Origin: Linnemannia hyalina
Lineage: Eukaryota; Mortierellomycota; Mortierellomycetes; Mortierellales; Mortierellaceae
NCBI GenBank assembly: GCA_019671135.1
Contig: JAHRHY010000006.1
Coordinates: 620,001-684,000 of the forward strand
Reading direction: 5' to 3'
Length of the DNA stretch: 64,000 nucleotides
Each line of letters starts with the position of its first letter. Position 1 is the stretch's first letter. The notes below the pieces were generated by a model that did no database searches, was not told the DNA's origin, and worked only from the letters and a program-made list of their open reading frames with translations. Of the stretch, positions 34,617 to 46,113 are shown one piece after another. The translations under genes were made by a program, and so were the position numbers.

Positions 34617-35334
34617 AAAAAAAAGAAGTCCACTCCCTTCCCCCAAGTGACATTCAATTTACCACGGTCAACAACAACCAGCTGGGCTTCTTTTTCTTTT
34701 TCTTTTTTTTTCTGCTTCTACTTCCTCTTTTTTTCTTCTTTCTTCTTTCTTCTTTCTTTCCACATTTTCACCCTTTCCAATCCACCCAAGACTCTTCTTG
34801 CAAGCCTCATGGTCCTTTAACTACCTGCGAGTGCTCTTCTTCCTTCCTTCCTTCCTTCCTCACTTTCTCTTCCCCGTCACTCACACACTCCTCCTCCTCA
34901 ACCTCATATTCACACCTACAGGAGAGCCAGAGAGTCAAAAGCACACTGTACAACAAAAGACAACAGCAGACAACCAAGCTCACCATCATATTCTCCAACA
35001 GACCTCCCGCATCGTCTTCTTCCTCCAGGAAGTGTCTCTGTAGTGGCAAGTGAATCATGTTTTTGTGTAGTCATGGGTGTAGAAGAATGAACTGATCAGT
35101 TTTTCTTGTCAAATATTAACCTGTCCCGTCTTTTTTTTTCTGTCTCTGCTTTTTTTTCTTTTGTTTGGCCATTCACTACTATTGCCATGGAATCAATTGA
35201 TACATGCGACTACAACAACAGTCTCATAGCACAGTTGCCTTCTTAGAGAGAGTTCGCTTTTCTTGTCCAAGTCAGGCAGAAACAGCAAGCACAAGAGCAC
35301 CGGATTCACAAAAAGAAAACGCAAAAAGCATTAT

Positions 35335-35415
35335 ATGGTGCCACCTCAATACTGTCCTCCTACGTTCACCCTCGAGTTCAGTGGCATGCCAATGATGATG
35401 GCCATAATGGAGCCA

Positions 35416-35450
<35 letters not shown>

Positions 35451-38400
35451 TCAGCAGGATATCACAGGCAACAGTCGCCCCGGACTGGCCTCAAAGGTCG
35501 CCGAATCTCACCTATCACAGCCATTCATCCCGCCTGAAGACGACAAGGACAAGGACAAGGACAGGGACAGGGGCAGGGATCCAGCTCCACCTCTGCAGGC
35601 ACTGTCCGGCCCTGATATCATCCCGCTCTCAGATGACCAGTCCATTTCCTTGGCCGAAAACTCTAATCCTCCCCAAGCACACAGCCAGCACACCACCCAA
35701 CCTGTCCAGAGCCAGAATCAGAGTTCGCCCACCCAACAGACCCAGAGCATGCGTCCGCAGAGGCAGCGAAGGTCGACCGCCAACCATATCCACAACAATC
35801 CTGGCCATAGTCCGACAGTAACCAAGGGAAGCAAAGCGACTCCGACTTCCAGCGCCAGCCGTTCTCATGTCACCCCACCATTAGCAACAATCTCAGCAAT
35901 AGTCGAACCTCCAGCTTCGGTCGCCTCAGTAACATCGACAGTAGCGCCAGACGCAGCACCATTGCCCTGTACCTCGGTTGGCGAAACAGCCGCTGCTGCT
36001 ACCACCATTCCCTCAGCTGGTTTCCACCCTCAGCACCAGGGTAATATCATTGCCGGTGACGTCCTAACTCCATCTCCCAACCCTTCAGCCATTGAACAAG
36101 CTGCGTCCCCCCCATCCTCTCGACCCGGTAAACGATCCAATCCAGATTCCGATGAAGGAGAGAGAGAAGAACTCTCCATAGTTGAGACACAGACGCAAAC
36201 ACAAGAAGCGGAAAATGTGGGACGTGGTGTCAGTACTGAGAAAGGGGTGCAATTGGAGAAAGAGACATCGAGTTTGGACCCAACCCTCAACTGTACCACA
36301 ACAGCAGCATCAACAACAACAACCCTGTCCGCCCTTTCAGAGGGAGATTCGTTAGAGAGTCAAGGATTGATCGAATCGGATCCGATGGGTGCAGGAATCA
36401 AGCGTGAGGCTCGTCCAACCCGCTCGGTAGGCCCACAGGGCATTGTGCCATCCAAGGGCAAAGACGCCACAGGGATGCCGGCCAAGAAACGAGCCAAAAC
36501 GGATCAGGCAAAGAAAGGAGAGAGTGATACTGCCAGTCTGTTCCAAAAGATTTGTAAGTGCCATTTTGTCTGCGTGTGCTGTGAAAGCCGAGGAATGTCA
36601 AACACATGTGAGGGGTTGTAGAGAAACGTGAGTTTGACCAAGCAATTGGTTACCTTTTGATACCTGATGTTCCTGTAGTTGCCGACCGGGACCCTGGTAA
36701 GCGCAAGATCAAGACAAAGTCGGTGCACGAGATCCCCATGGACTTGGCCGCAGACGAGGATGATTCCGACTTTGAGGACACCAAGATGGACAGCAACGAC
36801 GAGGACGAAGATATGGTCATGCCCGAGGACGCGGCCAGTGAGGACGAACTCCAGCCCGGTCAACAGGAGGCATTCAACGACGAACAGGAACTCTTGACTG
36901 CACTCTGGCAGTGGGTAAGTTTCTTGTCACTCGTTTTCGTGTTTGTTATTCTTAATCCACATCGTCATGCCTAACATGGTTGCGTGTTTGCTCTTTTTGT
37001 GTGGTTTGTAGAAGGACAATGACCCCGAGGTGTGTTGCGTTTGTTTGGGACGATCCACAGAGGCTGACAATGTCTTTGTCTACTGTGACACTCTCGACTG
37101 TGCCCTGTGTGTCCATCAGGCATGCTACGGTGTCAAGACCCTGCCCTCAGAAAGCGAGCCATGGCTGTGTGATCGCTGCAAGGCTCCTCCTGAGGAGGTT
37201 GTGGTAAGTCCTCCCGCTTTTCCCAATTGGCCAAAAGGGCGACATTTCATTATTGATTTTTTTTGCCTCTCCTACTGTATTGCGGGTTTCAAGCCCGAAA
37301 AGAAAGTTTCCTAATGAAAGACGATATTGTATTCTTCACACGCGTTCTATTCTTAGTCTTGTGTCTGTTGCCCGTCCAAAGATGGAGCGTTCCGACGTCT
37401 TATCCCAGAAGACCCCAGCGGCGGATGGGTCCATGTCGTCTGCGCACTTTGGCTTCCAGAGACCACCCTAGGCGATCCCGAAAACGTTGACAGGATCTCT
37501 GTCCGCGATATACCCGAAAAGAACTGGAACTTGGTACGTGTGCATGCAGAGCATGCATCAAGAGTAGTAACGGTATTGTGACATCATCAAAGTAGTTGGG
37601 CTAACCACCAGTCTCTCTTTTACTGTACTATAGACCTGTTACATGTGCTCAGACTCGCAGGATGCCGCCTTGGGAGCTTGCGTACAGTGCGACGCTGGTC
37701 AATGTCGCAAGTCGTTCCACATCACCTGTGCCCAGTCCTATTCACTCTTGGAGACCATCGAAGACTCTGATATGGCAGACCCCTACTTTACATACTGCAA
37801 ACAGCACGGCTCTGCTGACGGACAGTCCAAGCTGAACGGGTGGGCAAAGTGGGTCAGGCAACGTGACGCATTCCTGAAGAGATGGCAAGAGGAGCAGGGA
37901 CGGAGACGCACACAACGATTGATTGACATGCAGCAGAGTGGGATCGGGGACGAGGATGGTGGAGAGGGTCTCATCGAGATCTTTGAACATTCCTATTCCC
38001 AGTTTAAGCAGGCCCGAGAGAAGAGGATCGCCAAGGAACGCAGCGAGCTGTCCCGGCAATACTCCATCGGCTACTATCTCGGCAGCAAGATTGACAAGTC
38101 CCGGTCCCGTCTCGAAGTCGTTTCTTCCAAGGCCCAGCAGGCACTACAGGAGCAGCGGAGGATCGAGATGCATACCCGTAACCTCTTATCGAGTCTGCTG
38201 GAGTGTGCCCATTACCTTGAGAACGTTTCAGCAGAGCAGCTCGAGGCCCCACTCTCGATCGACACAACCCTGGCGTGGTACAACGCGCTGCCTGACACTT
38301 CTCGGTGGAAGAGTAACATCCAGGATATCATCGAAACGATCGACATCAGCTCCTTGAACTGCGACAACCCCTATGGCTATCCAGGAGCCCACGGTCAGGT

Positions 38401-40257
38401 CGACTCGGGTCTAGATGACAGCGAGAGTGGTCAGAGACATGGACGCTCCTCCAAGGGTATCTACGGCAAGCTCTCTAAGAAAGGTGGCAAGGCTGCGCTC
38501 GGTGCTAGAAAAAATGTTAAGTCGAAGAAGGTGCATCCCAAACCTACTTTGGCCAACAAGAGCCAGGTCCCGGTGGTGTTCACATCCAGCAGAGGTCGCC
38601 TGATTAGGCGGGACTTTTCCGATCCCGACGAGTACTACGCTACAGCCAAGCCTAACGGCAACAGCTATGGAGCTGGCTACCATCAAGGACAATATTCAGG
38701 TCAGCCCCAGCCAGCCAAGATCGCCAAGGCTATTGTGCCATGCTCGGTTTGCCACCAATTGACACTCCCCGAGGAAAAATTAGCCCTTGAGCGCGATGAG
38801 AATGGGATGCTCACAGCCATGGCCATCAAAGTGCTCAATCGCATGGTCACTTGCGACACCTGCCAGCGCCAGTTCCATCCAAAGTGTCTCGACCCACCAA
38901 TGTCTCGAGCACCACCTCGGTATGTGTCCCAATATCGCATGAATGTTGATCGACCATCGTTCTTTCTTCTTTACACATCAACAACTAATACTTTCTTTTT
39001 AACATTGCAACTTTGGTCCTTACTAGTGGGTACAGCTGGAACTGTGAGGACTGCGACTCCTCAGACGGCAGCCAAGGATCGAGCGGAAATGCCTCACCGA
39101 CAATCTCCAGCAGCCATGCTCACCACCATCATAGTCAGTCCTCGGATCTGGATGAGGCTCTGATGGTACTTGCCGATACCGCCATGACTGTTTCCGCCAC
39201 CACTATTGTCTACCCGCGATCAGAACAAGGTCGTCCCTTTTCCCACGGCCTTAAGCGTCCCCTGGCATACCAAGGCCTAGATAGCACCGAGTTTTCCTCG
39301 TTCTCTGGTGCCAGCACTGATGGGCCAACCAAGGGCAAGGAGAGCAAGGCCAAGAAGTTGAAGACGGAGACCCCCAAATCTAAGGCAAAGAGTGCAGCTG
39401 GCGAAAGCACCAGAGCCGAACCCAAGGCCAAGAAGGCCATTAAGTCAAAGGCCAACAACGCTGATCACGAGGCAGGAGAGCAACAATCACAGAGTCAGTC
39501 GATGTCTCCCAAGCCCGCTATGGTCGCTCCTATTATCCGTGGCAACCTTCGAATCTATCCTCCAGGTCCCAACACCATCGCACCCAAGATCAACCCTCTG
39601 CTGCTGAAGGAGGTCAAGATCGAGTCTGCCACCGTCGTCAAGCCAAAGGCTGGAACCAAGAAGGTCAAGGTTGTTGCACCCTCTAACGCCACCAAACAGG
39701 AGTCGACAACAGGAACTGCGACCAAGAAGAAGGCTCAATCGGACACCGCAGCTACGGCTACCAAGTCTAAAAAGTCTGAGGCGACTCCTGCACCAGCAAA
39801 AGGCAAGGCTGTTGCCGCTGCAGCCGCTACTGCTGCTGCGACTCCCAAGAAGAAGGCTTCTGCAACTAGAGAGACTTCTCTTCCTGCTGCTGCAACCCCA
39901 GCCAAGGCCATCAAGGCGACCAAGGAGAAGGCAGCAACAGTTCGTCGCGGCTCTCTTCCTGCAGTTCCTGAACCCCCACCACCCAAGCCCAAGGAGGTGA
40001 TTCGTTACACCGTTGGTGAGAAGACGGTAGAGGAGTTGACGGCCAAGGAGGATGTCGAGATCGAAAGACGCGACAACATCAAGTTCAGGAAGTTGCGCGG
40101 TCGTACATTGACCATGCCTGCAGCACCTCAGGAGGTTCTCGAGAACCAGGCCATTCTCCAGGCCCAAGCTCAAGCTCAAGCGCAGGCTCAAGCGCAGGCT
40201 GTTGCTGAATCATCGGCCAACGGAAACGCGACCGACTTGCCCAATGCCGCTCTTTAG
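35335..40257 (+). CDS. PHF14: PHF14-like PHD-zinc-finger chromatin protein
   Basis: Six exons (35335-36553, 36679-36914, 37012-37203, 37357-37533, 37634-38919, 39027-40257), all in phase, give 1,446 residues if ATG 35335 is the start; in-frame sequence extends upstream, so the start is uncertain. The N-terminal 400 or so residues are disordered with poly-Gln. An acidic stretch leads into a PZP module: PHD1 (CCVCLGRSTEAD to WLCDRCK, about 486-549), a zinc knuckle (CVCCPSKDGAFRRL), and an extended PHD2 (WVHVVCALWLPE, CYMCSDSQ, FHITCAQ, ending FTYCKQH). A helical region and a further PHD follow (CSVCHQL, CDTCQRQFHPKCLDPP, GYSWNCEDCD), then a Lys/Ala-rich basic tail. The order and the CKQH and CLDPP/ECD-type signatures match animal PHF14, which reads histone H3, better than Jade/BRPF because no EPL1 domain is seen. 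Likely nuclear. Confidence 0.82.
35413..35452. repeat. CAG/CAA coding repeat (poly-Gln)
   Basis: In-frame CAG and CAA codons encoding a Gln run near the N-terminus of the PHF14-like protein. Confidence 0.9.
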
Positions 40258-41242
40258 GTGATTGCCTCGCCGTTTTGAACTTTTTTTTCGTATATTATTT
40301 TCTTTTATTGTTGTACCATCACGGTCGTTTTCTAGGCCATTGTCCCCCCTTCACCTTCTCCTTCATCACTCGGTTTCTGCTTTGTATTCTACCCGACGCA
40401 CACCACACCGCACACACAAGGCTACTTTATTATAGCTCTGGGCACTTTATTCCTTTCATGCTTGCTTTTCTCACAATGGCGACAAGCAAAGCGACTACTT
40501 TGTTCCTTCTCCCTGTTCATTTCCTTTTCTCTTTTCCTTTTTCTTTCTCATTTGTCATTTTATTTTGCAGTTTTATTTTCCTTCCATAATTTTGTATCCA
40601 TACACAAAGAAGCACGATTGTTTTGTTAAGTGAAGTAGGGCCATCCCCCATGTATCATTACTTTATTCTTTTCACTCAAAAGAATAATAATAAAAAAAAA
40701 GAAAAGTATCACCCAAAAACAAGAAGCAACCTTGCGCAATTGTGTGCCTGATGAGCAGATGCTTTATCGATGGATCGAATAGATAGAGGAGAGCGAAAAA
40801 AGTTGCTTCCTTCGATGTTCGCCCACCAATCGATTTTGAGTCACAGTCGATTCAGCGATTCAGTGTGTTGTGGTGAGACACGCACACAACGTAAACAAAG
40901 ACGAGATGCTGAAAAACAAATTCCAATCTCTTTTCATCATCCCACCCATCGTCTGTCCTCCATCCGCCCTTCGCTCCTCCCCACCCATCGCTGTAGCAAC
41001 ACGAGCCACCCCTCATATACAGCTCCTTCCTTACCCACTCTTCGTCACCCTCTCTCTCAACTCTTTGTAAGTGTTTGATACCGACATGACAGTTTTGCCG
41101 AACAGTTGTTTCAACTCAACGTGCCTTGCTTGGATGGCAGACCCCAGCGCTCACTTTCTTGTCCTTTCTTCCACGACATCCTTGTCGATGCCTTTTCCTT
41201 TCCAGACCTTCTTCCTCCTCGACTGAGAGCCATCTGCCCACC
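40258..41242. other. Intergenic, tryptophan-enzyme promoter
   Basis: A T-rich 3' UTR of the PHF14-like gene, then the promoter of the tryptophan enzyme with TGAGTCA at 40837 and a CT-rich leader from 40930. No other gene. Confidence 0.6.
40837..40843 (+). promoter_or_regulatory. TGAGTCA, Gcn4/CPC1-type site
   Basis: An exact match to the Gcn4 consensus TGA(C/G)TCA, 400 bp upstream of the tryptophan enzyme ATG. Gcn4/CPC1 drives fungal general amino-acid control and classically controls tryptophan genes. Functional use here is inferred. Confidence 0.5.
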
Positions 41243-43498
41243 ATGACTGTGATTATGATTGACAACTATGATAGTTTCACTTGGAACATCTATCAGTCCC
41301 TCTGCATCCTCGGCGCTGATGTCCAGGTCTTCCGCAACGACGTTATTACCGTCGAACAGCTCGCTGCCATGAACCCCACTCATCTCGTCGTTTCGCCCGG
41401 CCCTGGTCACCCTTCCGAGTCTGCCGGTATCTCCAAGCCCGCCATTGAGTACTTTGCCGGCAAGATCCCCGTCCTGGGAGTCTGTCTGGGAGAGCAGTGC
41501 ATGTTTGAGATCTACGGAGGTACTGTTGGCTTTGCTGGCGAGATTGTTCACGGAAAGGTCTCGCCCATCAAGCACGACGGCAAGGGACTCTACCTCAACA
41601 TCCCCCAGGATATCCTCTGCACCCGCTACCACTCGCTCTCTGGAGTCACCTCGACCGTCCCCGAGGTTCTCGAGGTCACTTCCAGGACAGAGTCGGGCGT
41701 CATCATGGGCGTTCGTCACAGGACTCTTTGCGTCGAGGGTGTCCAGTACCACCCCGAGAGTGTCCTCTCCGAGCACGGACAGACCCTCTTTAGCAACTTT
41801 TTGAAGCTCAGCGGCGGTACCTGGAAGGAGAACCCCGAGTACGGCGTCGACTCTGACATCAAGCCTGTAGGAACTGCCGAGGCTGCCAAGACGGCCGTCC
41901 CCAGCATCCTCTCCAAGATCTTGACTCAGCGTCTCGAGGATGTCGCTGCTGCCAAGGCTTTGCCAGGACAGTCTGCTGCCGACTTGCAAAAGTTGATCGA
42001 CCTCGGATTGGCGCCCAAGCAGATTGATTTCGTTGCCCGTGTCAGGAAGAGTCAGCCTTTGCCCGCCATCATGGGAGAGATCAAGCGTGCCAGTCCCAGC
42101 AAGGGAAACATTGACCTCGACGCCAACGCTGCTGAGCAGTCGCTCGCCTATGCCCGTGCCGGAGCCAGTGTGATCAGTGTTTTGACCGAGCCCAAGTGGT
42201 TCAAGGGTTCCTTGAACGACATGCGTATCGTCCGCGCCATGATCGACACTCTGCCCAACCGTCCTGCTGTCCTCCGCAAGGACTTTATTGTCGACACCTA
42301 TCAGATTCTGGAGGCACGCGTCTATGGTGCTGACACTATTCTCTTGATCGTCGCCATGCTCTCGGTCGAGCAGCTGCACACCCTCTACAAGTTTGCCCTC
42401 ACCCTCGGAATCGAGCCCTTGGTCGAAGTCAACAACGCACAGGAGATGGAGGTCGCCATCGAGTTAGGAGCCAAGGTTATTGGAGTCAACAACAGGAACT
42501 TGCACAACTTTGAGGTCGACATGGAGACCACCACAAAGCTGGTCAACATGGTTCCTCAGGGCACCATCCTGGTCGCTCTTAGCGGAATCAAGGGTCGCGA
42601 GGATGTCGAGCGTTACGTCGAACAGGGCGTTGGCGGTGTTCTTGTTGGTGAGGCTTTGATGCTCTCCAAGGACAAGAGGGCATTCATTCGCGGATTGTTG
42701 GGCTTGTCAAGCGAGGAGAGCACCTCCAAGGTGTTGGTCAAAATCTGCGGTGTCTCCACAGTCGACGCCGCTTTAACGGCCGCCGATTCAGGAGCAGATT
42801 TTATCGGTATGATCTTTGCCGAGGGCTCGAAGCGTCAGGTCAAAATGAACGTTGCGGCGGAAATTGTAGAGGCAGTTCGTGAGTATGCGAACGCGACCGC
42901 AGCGTACGGTGGAGACGCCGAAGCCAACGCCCTTCGAGCAGGTTCGGATGATGTTGCTAACGCAGACTGGTTCTCGATGCATGCCAGGAGAGCGGAGCGG
43001 AATCCTCGCAAGCCGATGATTGTAGGAGTGTTTAGAGACCAGTCGTTGGAGGAGATTACCCGCGTTGTGGACACACTCAAGATTGACCTGGTGCAGTTCC
43101 ACGGAGGAGAGAACCTCGAGATGGCTCGGTTCTTGCCTGTGCCTGTGATCAAGGCCTTCCACATCAAGGGAGACGAGTCTCCTAAGGAGGTGATCCAGTC
43201 GCTTGCAGGGACGAGGGGGTTGAACGCATATTGCCTACTGGATGCTGCTGGCAAGGCAGGTGGGTATGGCGGTGGAGAGGGCAACTCGTTTGACTGGTCG
43301 ATTGCCAAGGCCGTGGTGGACAGCCAGGAGGGCGGGTTCCCTGTGTTGTTGGCAGGAGGATTGGACCCTGAGAATGTGGCTGACGCTGTGCGCCAGGTTC
43401 GCCCCTGGGCGGTCGATGTGTCGAGTGGAATTGAGACCAACGGCGAGAAGGACGATCGAAAGATCAAGGACTTTATCGACCGGGCCAAGTCCGCCTGA
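41243..43498 (+). CDS. TRP1: Trifunctional tryptophan enzyme (GATase-IGPS-PRAI)
   Basis: An intronless gene of 751 residues with three fused domains. Residues 1-195 are the glutamine amidotransferase of anthranilate synthase, with oxyanion SPGPGHP, nucleophile in GVCLGEQ and the terminal HPES. About 225-490 is indole-3-glycerol-phosphate synthase (KRASPSKG, LTEPKWFKGS, LRKDFIVD, GVNNRNL, SGIKGREDVERY). About 500-751 is phosphoribosylanthranilate isomerase (VKICGV with the catalytic Cys, QFHGGE, LLDAAGKAGGYGGGEG, LAGGLDPENV, VDVSSGIETNGEKD). The order is that of fungal trpC/TRP1 fusions; the aminase subunit (TRP2) must be elsewhere. Start chosen at MTVIMIDNYDSF, the usual family start, although the frame is open upstream to 41126. 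A perfect Gcn4-type site lies upstream, and AATAAA at 43535-43540. Confidence 0.97.
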   Translation: MTVIMIDNYDSFTWNIYQSLCILGADVQVFRNDVITVEQLAAMNPTHLVVSPGPGHPSESAGISKPAIEYFAGKIPVLGVCLGEQCMFEIYGGTVGFAGEIVHGKVSPIKHDGKGLYLNIPQDILCTRYHSLSGVTSTVPEVLEVTSRTESGVIMGVRHRTLCVEGVQYHPESVLSEHGQTLFSNFLKLSGGTWKENPEYGVDSDIKPVGTAEAAKTAVPSILSKILTQRLEDVAAAKALPGQSAADLQKLIDLGLAPKQIDFVARVRKSQPLPAIMGEIKRASPSKGNIDLDANAAEQSLAYARAGASVISVLTEPKWFKGSLNDMRIVRAMIDTLPNRPAVLRKDFIVDTYQILEARVYGADTILLIVAMLSVEQLHTLYKFALTLGIEPLVEVNNAQEMEVAIELGAKVIGVNNRNLHNFEVDMETTTKLVNMVPQGTILVALSGIKGREDVERYVEQGVGGVLVGEALMLSKDKRAFIRGLLGLSSEESTSKVLVKICGVSTVDAALTAADSGADFIGMIFAEGSKRQVKMNVAAEIVEAVREYANATAAYGGDAEANALRAGSDDVANADWFSMHARRAERNPRKPMIVGVFRDQSLEEITRVVDTLKIDLVQFHGGENLEMARFLPVPVIKAFHIKGDESPKEVIQSLAGTRGLNAYCLLDAAGKAGGYGGGEGNSFDWSIAKAVVDSQEGGFPVLLAGGLDPENVADAVRQVRPWAVDVSSGIETNGEKDDRKIKDFIDRAKSA

Positions 43499-43824
43499 AA
43501 GAACCTTTTACCCTTTGCCCTAAGCCTGTGTGCAAATAAAATTGAGTCCGATCAACATTGTCAATTACGGGGGGTTGGAGGGCGTGTCTATCATCGAATG
43601 AAATCGTGTTCCGGCTTGAACGGACAAAGTATCACATGACAATCTTATTGTGCCTGTTGTGGTGCGAAGTTCGGCTTGTGGGTTCAAAAGTTGAGCTTTG
43701 CTTCTTTCTCTCCATTCGTTTCTTCTTCTTTAGCCAACCGACCAACCCCCCTTCCCCCACCCCCGACAGCAAGCAGCAACCACAGACAACCAACCAACCA
43801 ACACATACGCATATACAACATATA
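43499..43824. other. Short intergenic, TRP1 3' end / PEX14 promoter
   Basis: About 330 bp with AATAAA at 43535 and a CT-rich then Asn/Thr-codon-like AC-rich leader. No gene. Confidence 0.6.
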
Positions 43825-45364
43825 ATGTCTGGAAAGCGAGAGGATATTTTGGCTTCGGCCGTCAAGTTCCTGCAGGATCCAAATGTACAGGCTTCATCGC
43901 TTGGCAAGAAGGTTGCCTTCCTCGAGTCCAAGGGTCTGACCTCGGAGGAGATCGAGGAGGCCATGCAGAGAGCCAACGGCACTACCCCTGCAGCAGCAGC
44001 AGCAGTATCACAAGCCCTCGTCCCAGGACAACCACAACAACAGCAGATGATGCCTTACCCTGGACAGCAGGTTATGATGGCCCCTCCACCCCTGCCTCCC
44101 AAGTATGACTGGAAGGACATGTTTATCGCCGCAGTGGTTGCAGGAGGATTCAGTTATGGAATGTGGCAGGTCGCCAAGGTACGCTCTCCTCTTTTTATTG
44201 CCTCTCTTCCTCTTTCCTTCGCATCTCTTTTTTTTGTTGTGAGATGTCACTTTCCATCACGAATCCTTTTTTTTTCTTACGGTGTATGTGTCAACTGTGC
44301 CAAAGACGGGGAATAATTTCCCTTGAAACCCGTCCTGTCCTGTCCGAGGGACAGTTAGGACAACGGATCGGCTGGAGGAAGTAGAGGAAAACTTTACTTT
44401 TCAAAGTTCACTTTTCCACTCACATTACTTTTGATTGAGCCTTTTTTTCTTTTGCATATGACTAACAACAACCACCTCTTGGTTTCTACCTTTTTCTACT
44501 CTCTTCTCTCCTCCTTTCTCTTAACTCGCACTTTCCTTTCACCTCAATCCTCTCCTCCTCACTTTTCTACATATGATCCATTCGCTCTATCTAACCCGAT
44601 CCACAGAAGGTCGTCGGACCCAAGTTGCAATGGCCCTCGCAAGAGGATCTCGAGACGGACAAGAAGAAACTCGACGAGCAGTTTGACGAGATCGAGAAGA
44701 GCCTCGCCGAGGTCAAGGACAGCACCACCACCGTTGCCAAGAATGTTGAGGAACAGACTGCCAACGTCAAGGGGTCCCTCGAGGGTATGGGTGGTGTCCT
44801 GGACGGCATGAAGATTAACGATGAGAAGCGGGAGCAAGAGTTGTCTGGACTCAAGACTGACATTGAGAACATCAAAACCATGATCCCCAAGGTAAATACC
44901 GATCAGGGGTAATCAATTAGACGTTGTGTCCCTTGTTTTTGGTGTTGGTTACTAACTTTTACTCTTTCTTCAATTGCCTTTGATAGTTGATGGAGAAGAA
45001 CAAGGAGTCTCAGGCAAATGTGCTGAACGAGCTTCAGTCAGAGATCAAGTCGCTAAAGAGTTTGTTGTTAAACCGTCGTGCTCCCGGTTCCGGTGCTCCT
45101 GGCTCGCCTGTTGTTGGTGCTGGTGCCGGATCTGCTTCTGCTCCTTGGAACGCCGCCTATGCTTCGTCCCAGGCTGGATCTAATGTCTCGACTCCCAAGG
45201 CTACTGAGGAGGGCGGCGTCGCTGCCGCTGGAGCAATGGGCTTTTTGAACAACAAGGCCTCGATCCCTGCATGGCAGCTGGCTGCCCAGAAGCCTACTGT
45301 TACCCCTGCTGCTGATACTACTAGCTCTACCCCTGCCGCCGAGGGATCTGATGCTACCGCTTAA
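43825..45364 (+). CDS. PEX14: Peroxin-14, peroxisomal import docking protein
   Basis: Three exons (43825-44178, 44607-44891, 44987-45364), all phase 0, give 338 residues, typical for Pex14. The N-terminal domain that binds Pex5 is clear (REDILASAVKFLQDPNVQAS, LGKKVAFLESKGLTSEEIEE). A Gln/Pro/Met linker follows, with a PPPLPPKYDW segment like the Pro-rich site that binds the Pex13 SH3 domain. Then a hydrophobic stretch (MFIAAVVAGGFSYGMWQVAK), a K-x-x-GP-K-L-Q-WP segment, a coiled coil with heptads (about 130-235), and a Gly/Ala/Ser-rich tail. It docks cargo receptors at the peroxisomal membrane. It follows TRP1 by 330 bp on the same strand, with no functional link implied. Confidence 0.93.
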
Positions 45365-46113
45365 ATCTAGACAACCTTGTAATATAACCCTTTTTCCAGC
45401 AATGGTTGTTTGTTTTGATTATGATTGTCGTCTTTTCAGCCGTTGATATGAAGAGGGTGTTGTTGGGACGAGAGTTGCCGTATTCAATGTGCTTGTTCGT
45501 TGACGCTTCTCGACGCCGGGTCTTGTTGTTGTTTTTTGTTGTTGGTCCCTGTTTGTTTATTTGTCCAAGGTTGTGCTTCGGCTAAACGACTCTTCTCTTA
45601 GGTCTCCTCTGTAGATCTCAGTGAGGAGAGACATTTACGAGGTGATTAAAGCCAATATTGAGACAGACGTACATTGCGCCTACGAACACATACCCTACAA
45701 AGGGAGAAAGACAGAAAGAGTAAAAATGCAAACAAAATGTTGTTTTCGGGAAGGAAAAAAAGGAGGAGGGGGCTCCGAGAGTCTCGAGGCAATACGTAAA
45801 GAATTGAGTGACGTTTTGTTGTAAGACTGTAGGCGTTGCCGGAAGTAACGAGGATCCGGGAAATGTTGACGGCCCACTAGACGAATCTGGAGTCGCAGGA
45901 TTGGTGGGCGAAGAGGGGTCGGATTTTCAGGAGGCCCCGCTTGTGATGATCCAGGCTATTGAGAGTGAGGAGGAGGAATGTGTAGGGCCACGGGGGTTCT
46001 AGGTCGGTGTCGCGCTCAAGGCCTAAGCTGTCTACTACATTTCGAGCTTGTTTGTTAAGAGTCCTTTTCACTTACGCGTCGTGGTCATCACAATCATCCA
46101 AACATCCCCACAC
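45365..46113. other. Intergenic before hAT relic
   Basis: PEX14 3' UTR, then an acidic plus-strand frame (45838-46002: EDPGNVDGPLDESG, IESEEEECVGPRGF, then TAG) that looks coding and could be part of the transposon or another relic. No intact gene and no convincing terminal inverted repeat found by eye. Confidence 0.45.

Larger units (their letters stand above)
31815..35334. other. Gene-poor region with minus-strand relics
   Basis: About 3.5 kb before the PHF14-like gene. It holds two coding-like but interrupted minus-strand stretches (31867-32379, 33257-33845), a third weak minus-strand frame at 32767-33087, a (GA)n run, an A29 run, and from 34680 to 35045 a CT-rich leader of the downstream gene. 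No intact gene is evident. Confidence 0.5.

Noticed and set aside
39487..40191. Antisense open frame over the basic tail of the PHF14-like gene
   Set aside because: Shadow of Lys/Ala-rich codons; Leu/Arg/Ser-rich product without domain.
41126..41242. In-frame upstream extension of the tryptophan enzyme
   Set aside because: The family starts at the MIDNYDSF strand; the extension has a leader-like composition and a better ATG context occurs at 41243.
41111..42379. 422-codon open frame antisense to the tryptophan enzyme
   Set aside because: A mirror of strong codon bias in the sense gene; no domain, and the sense gene explains the DNA fully.
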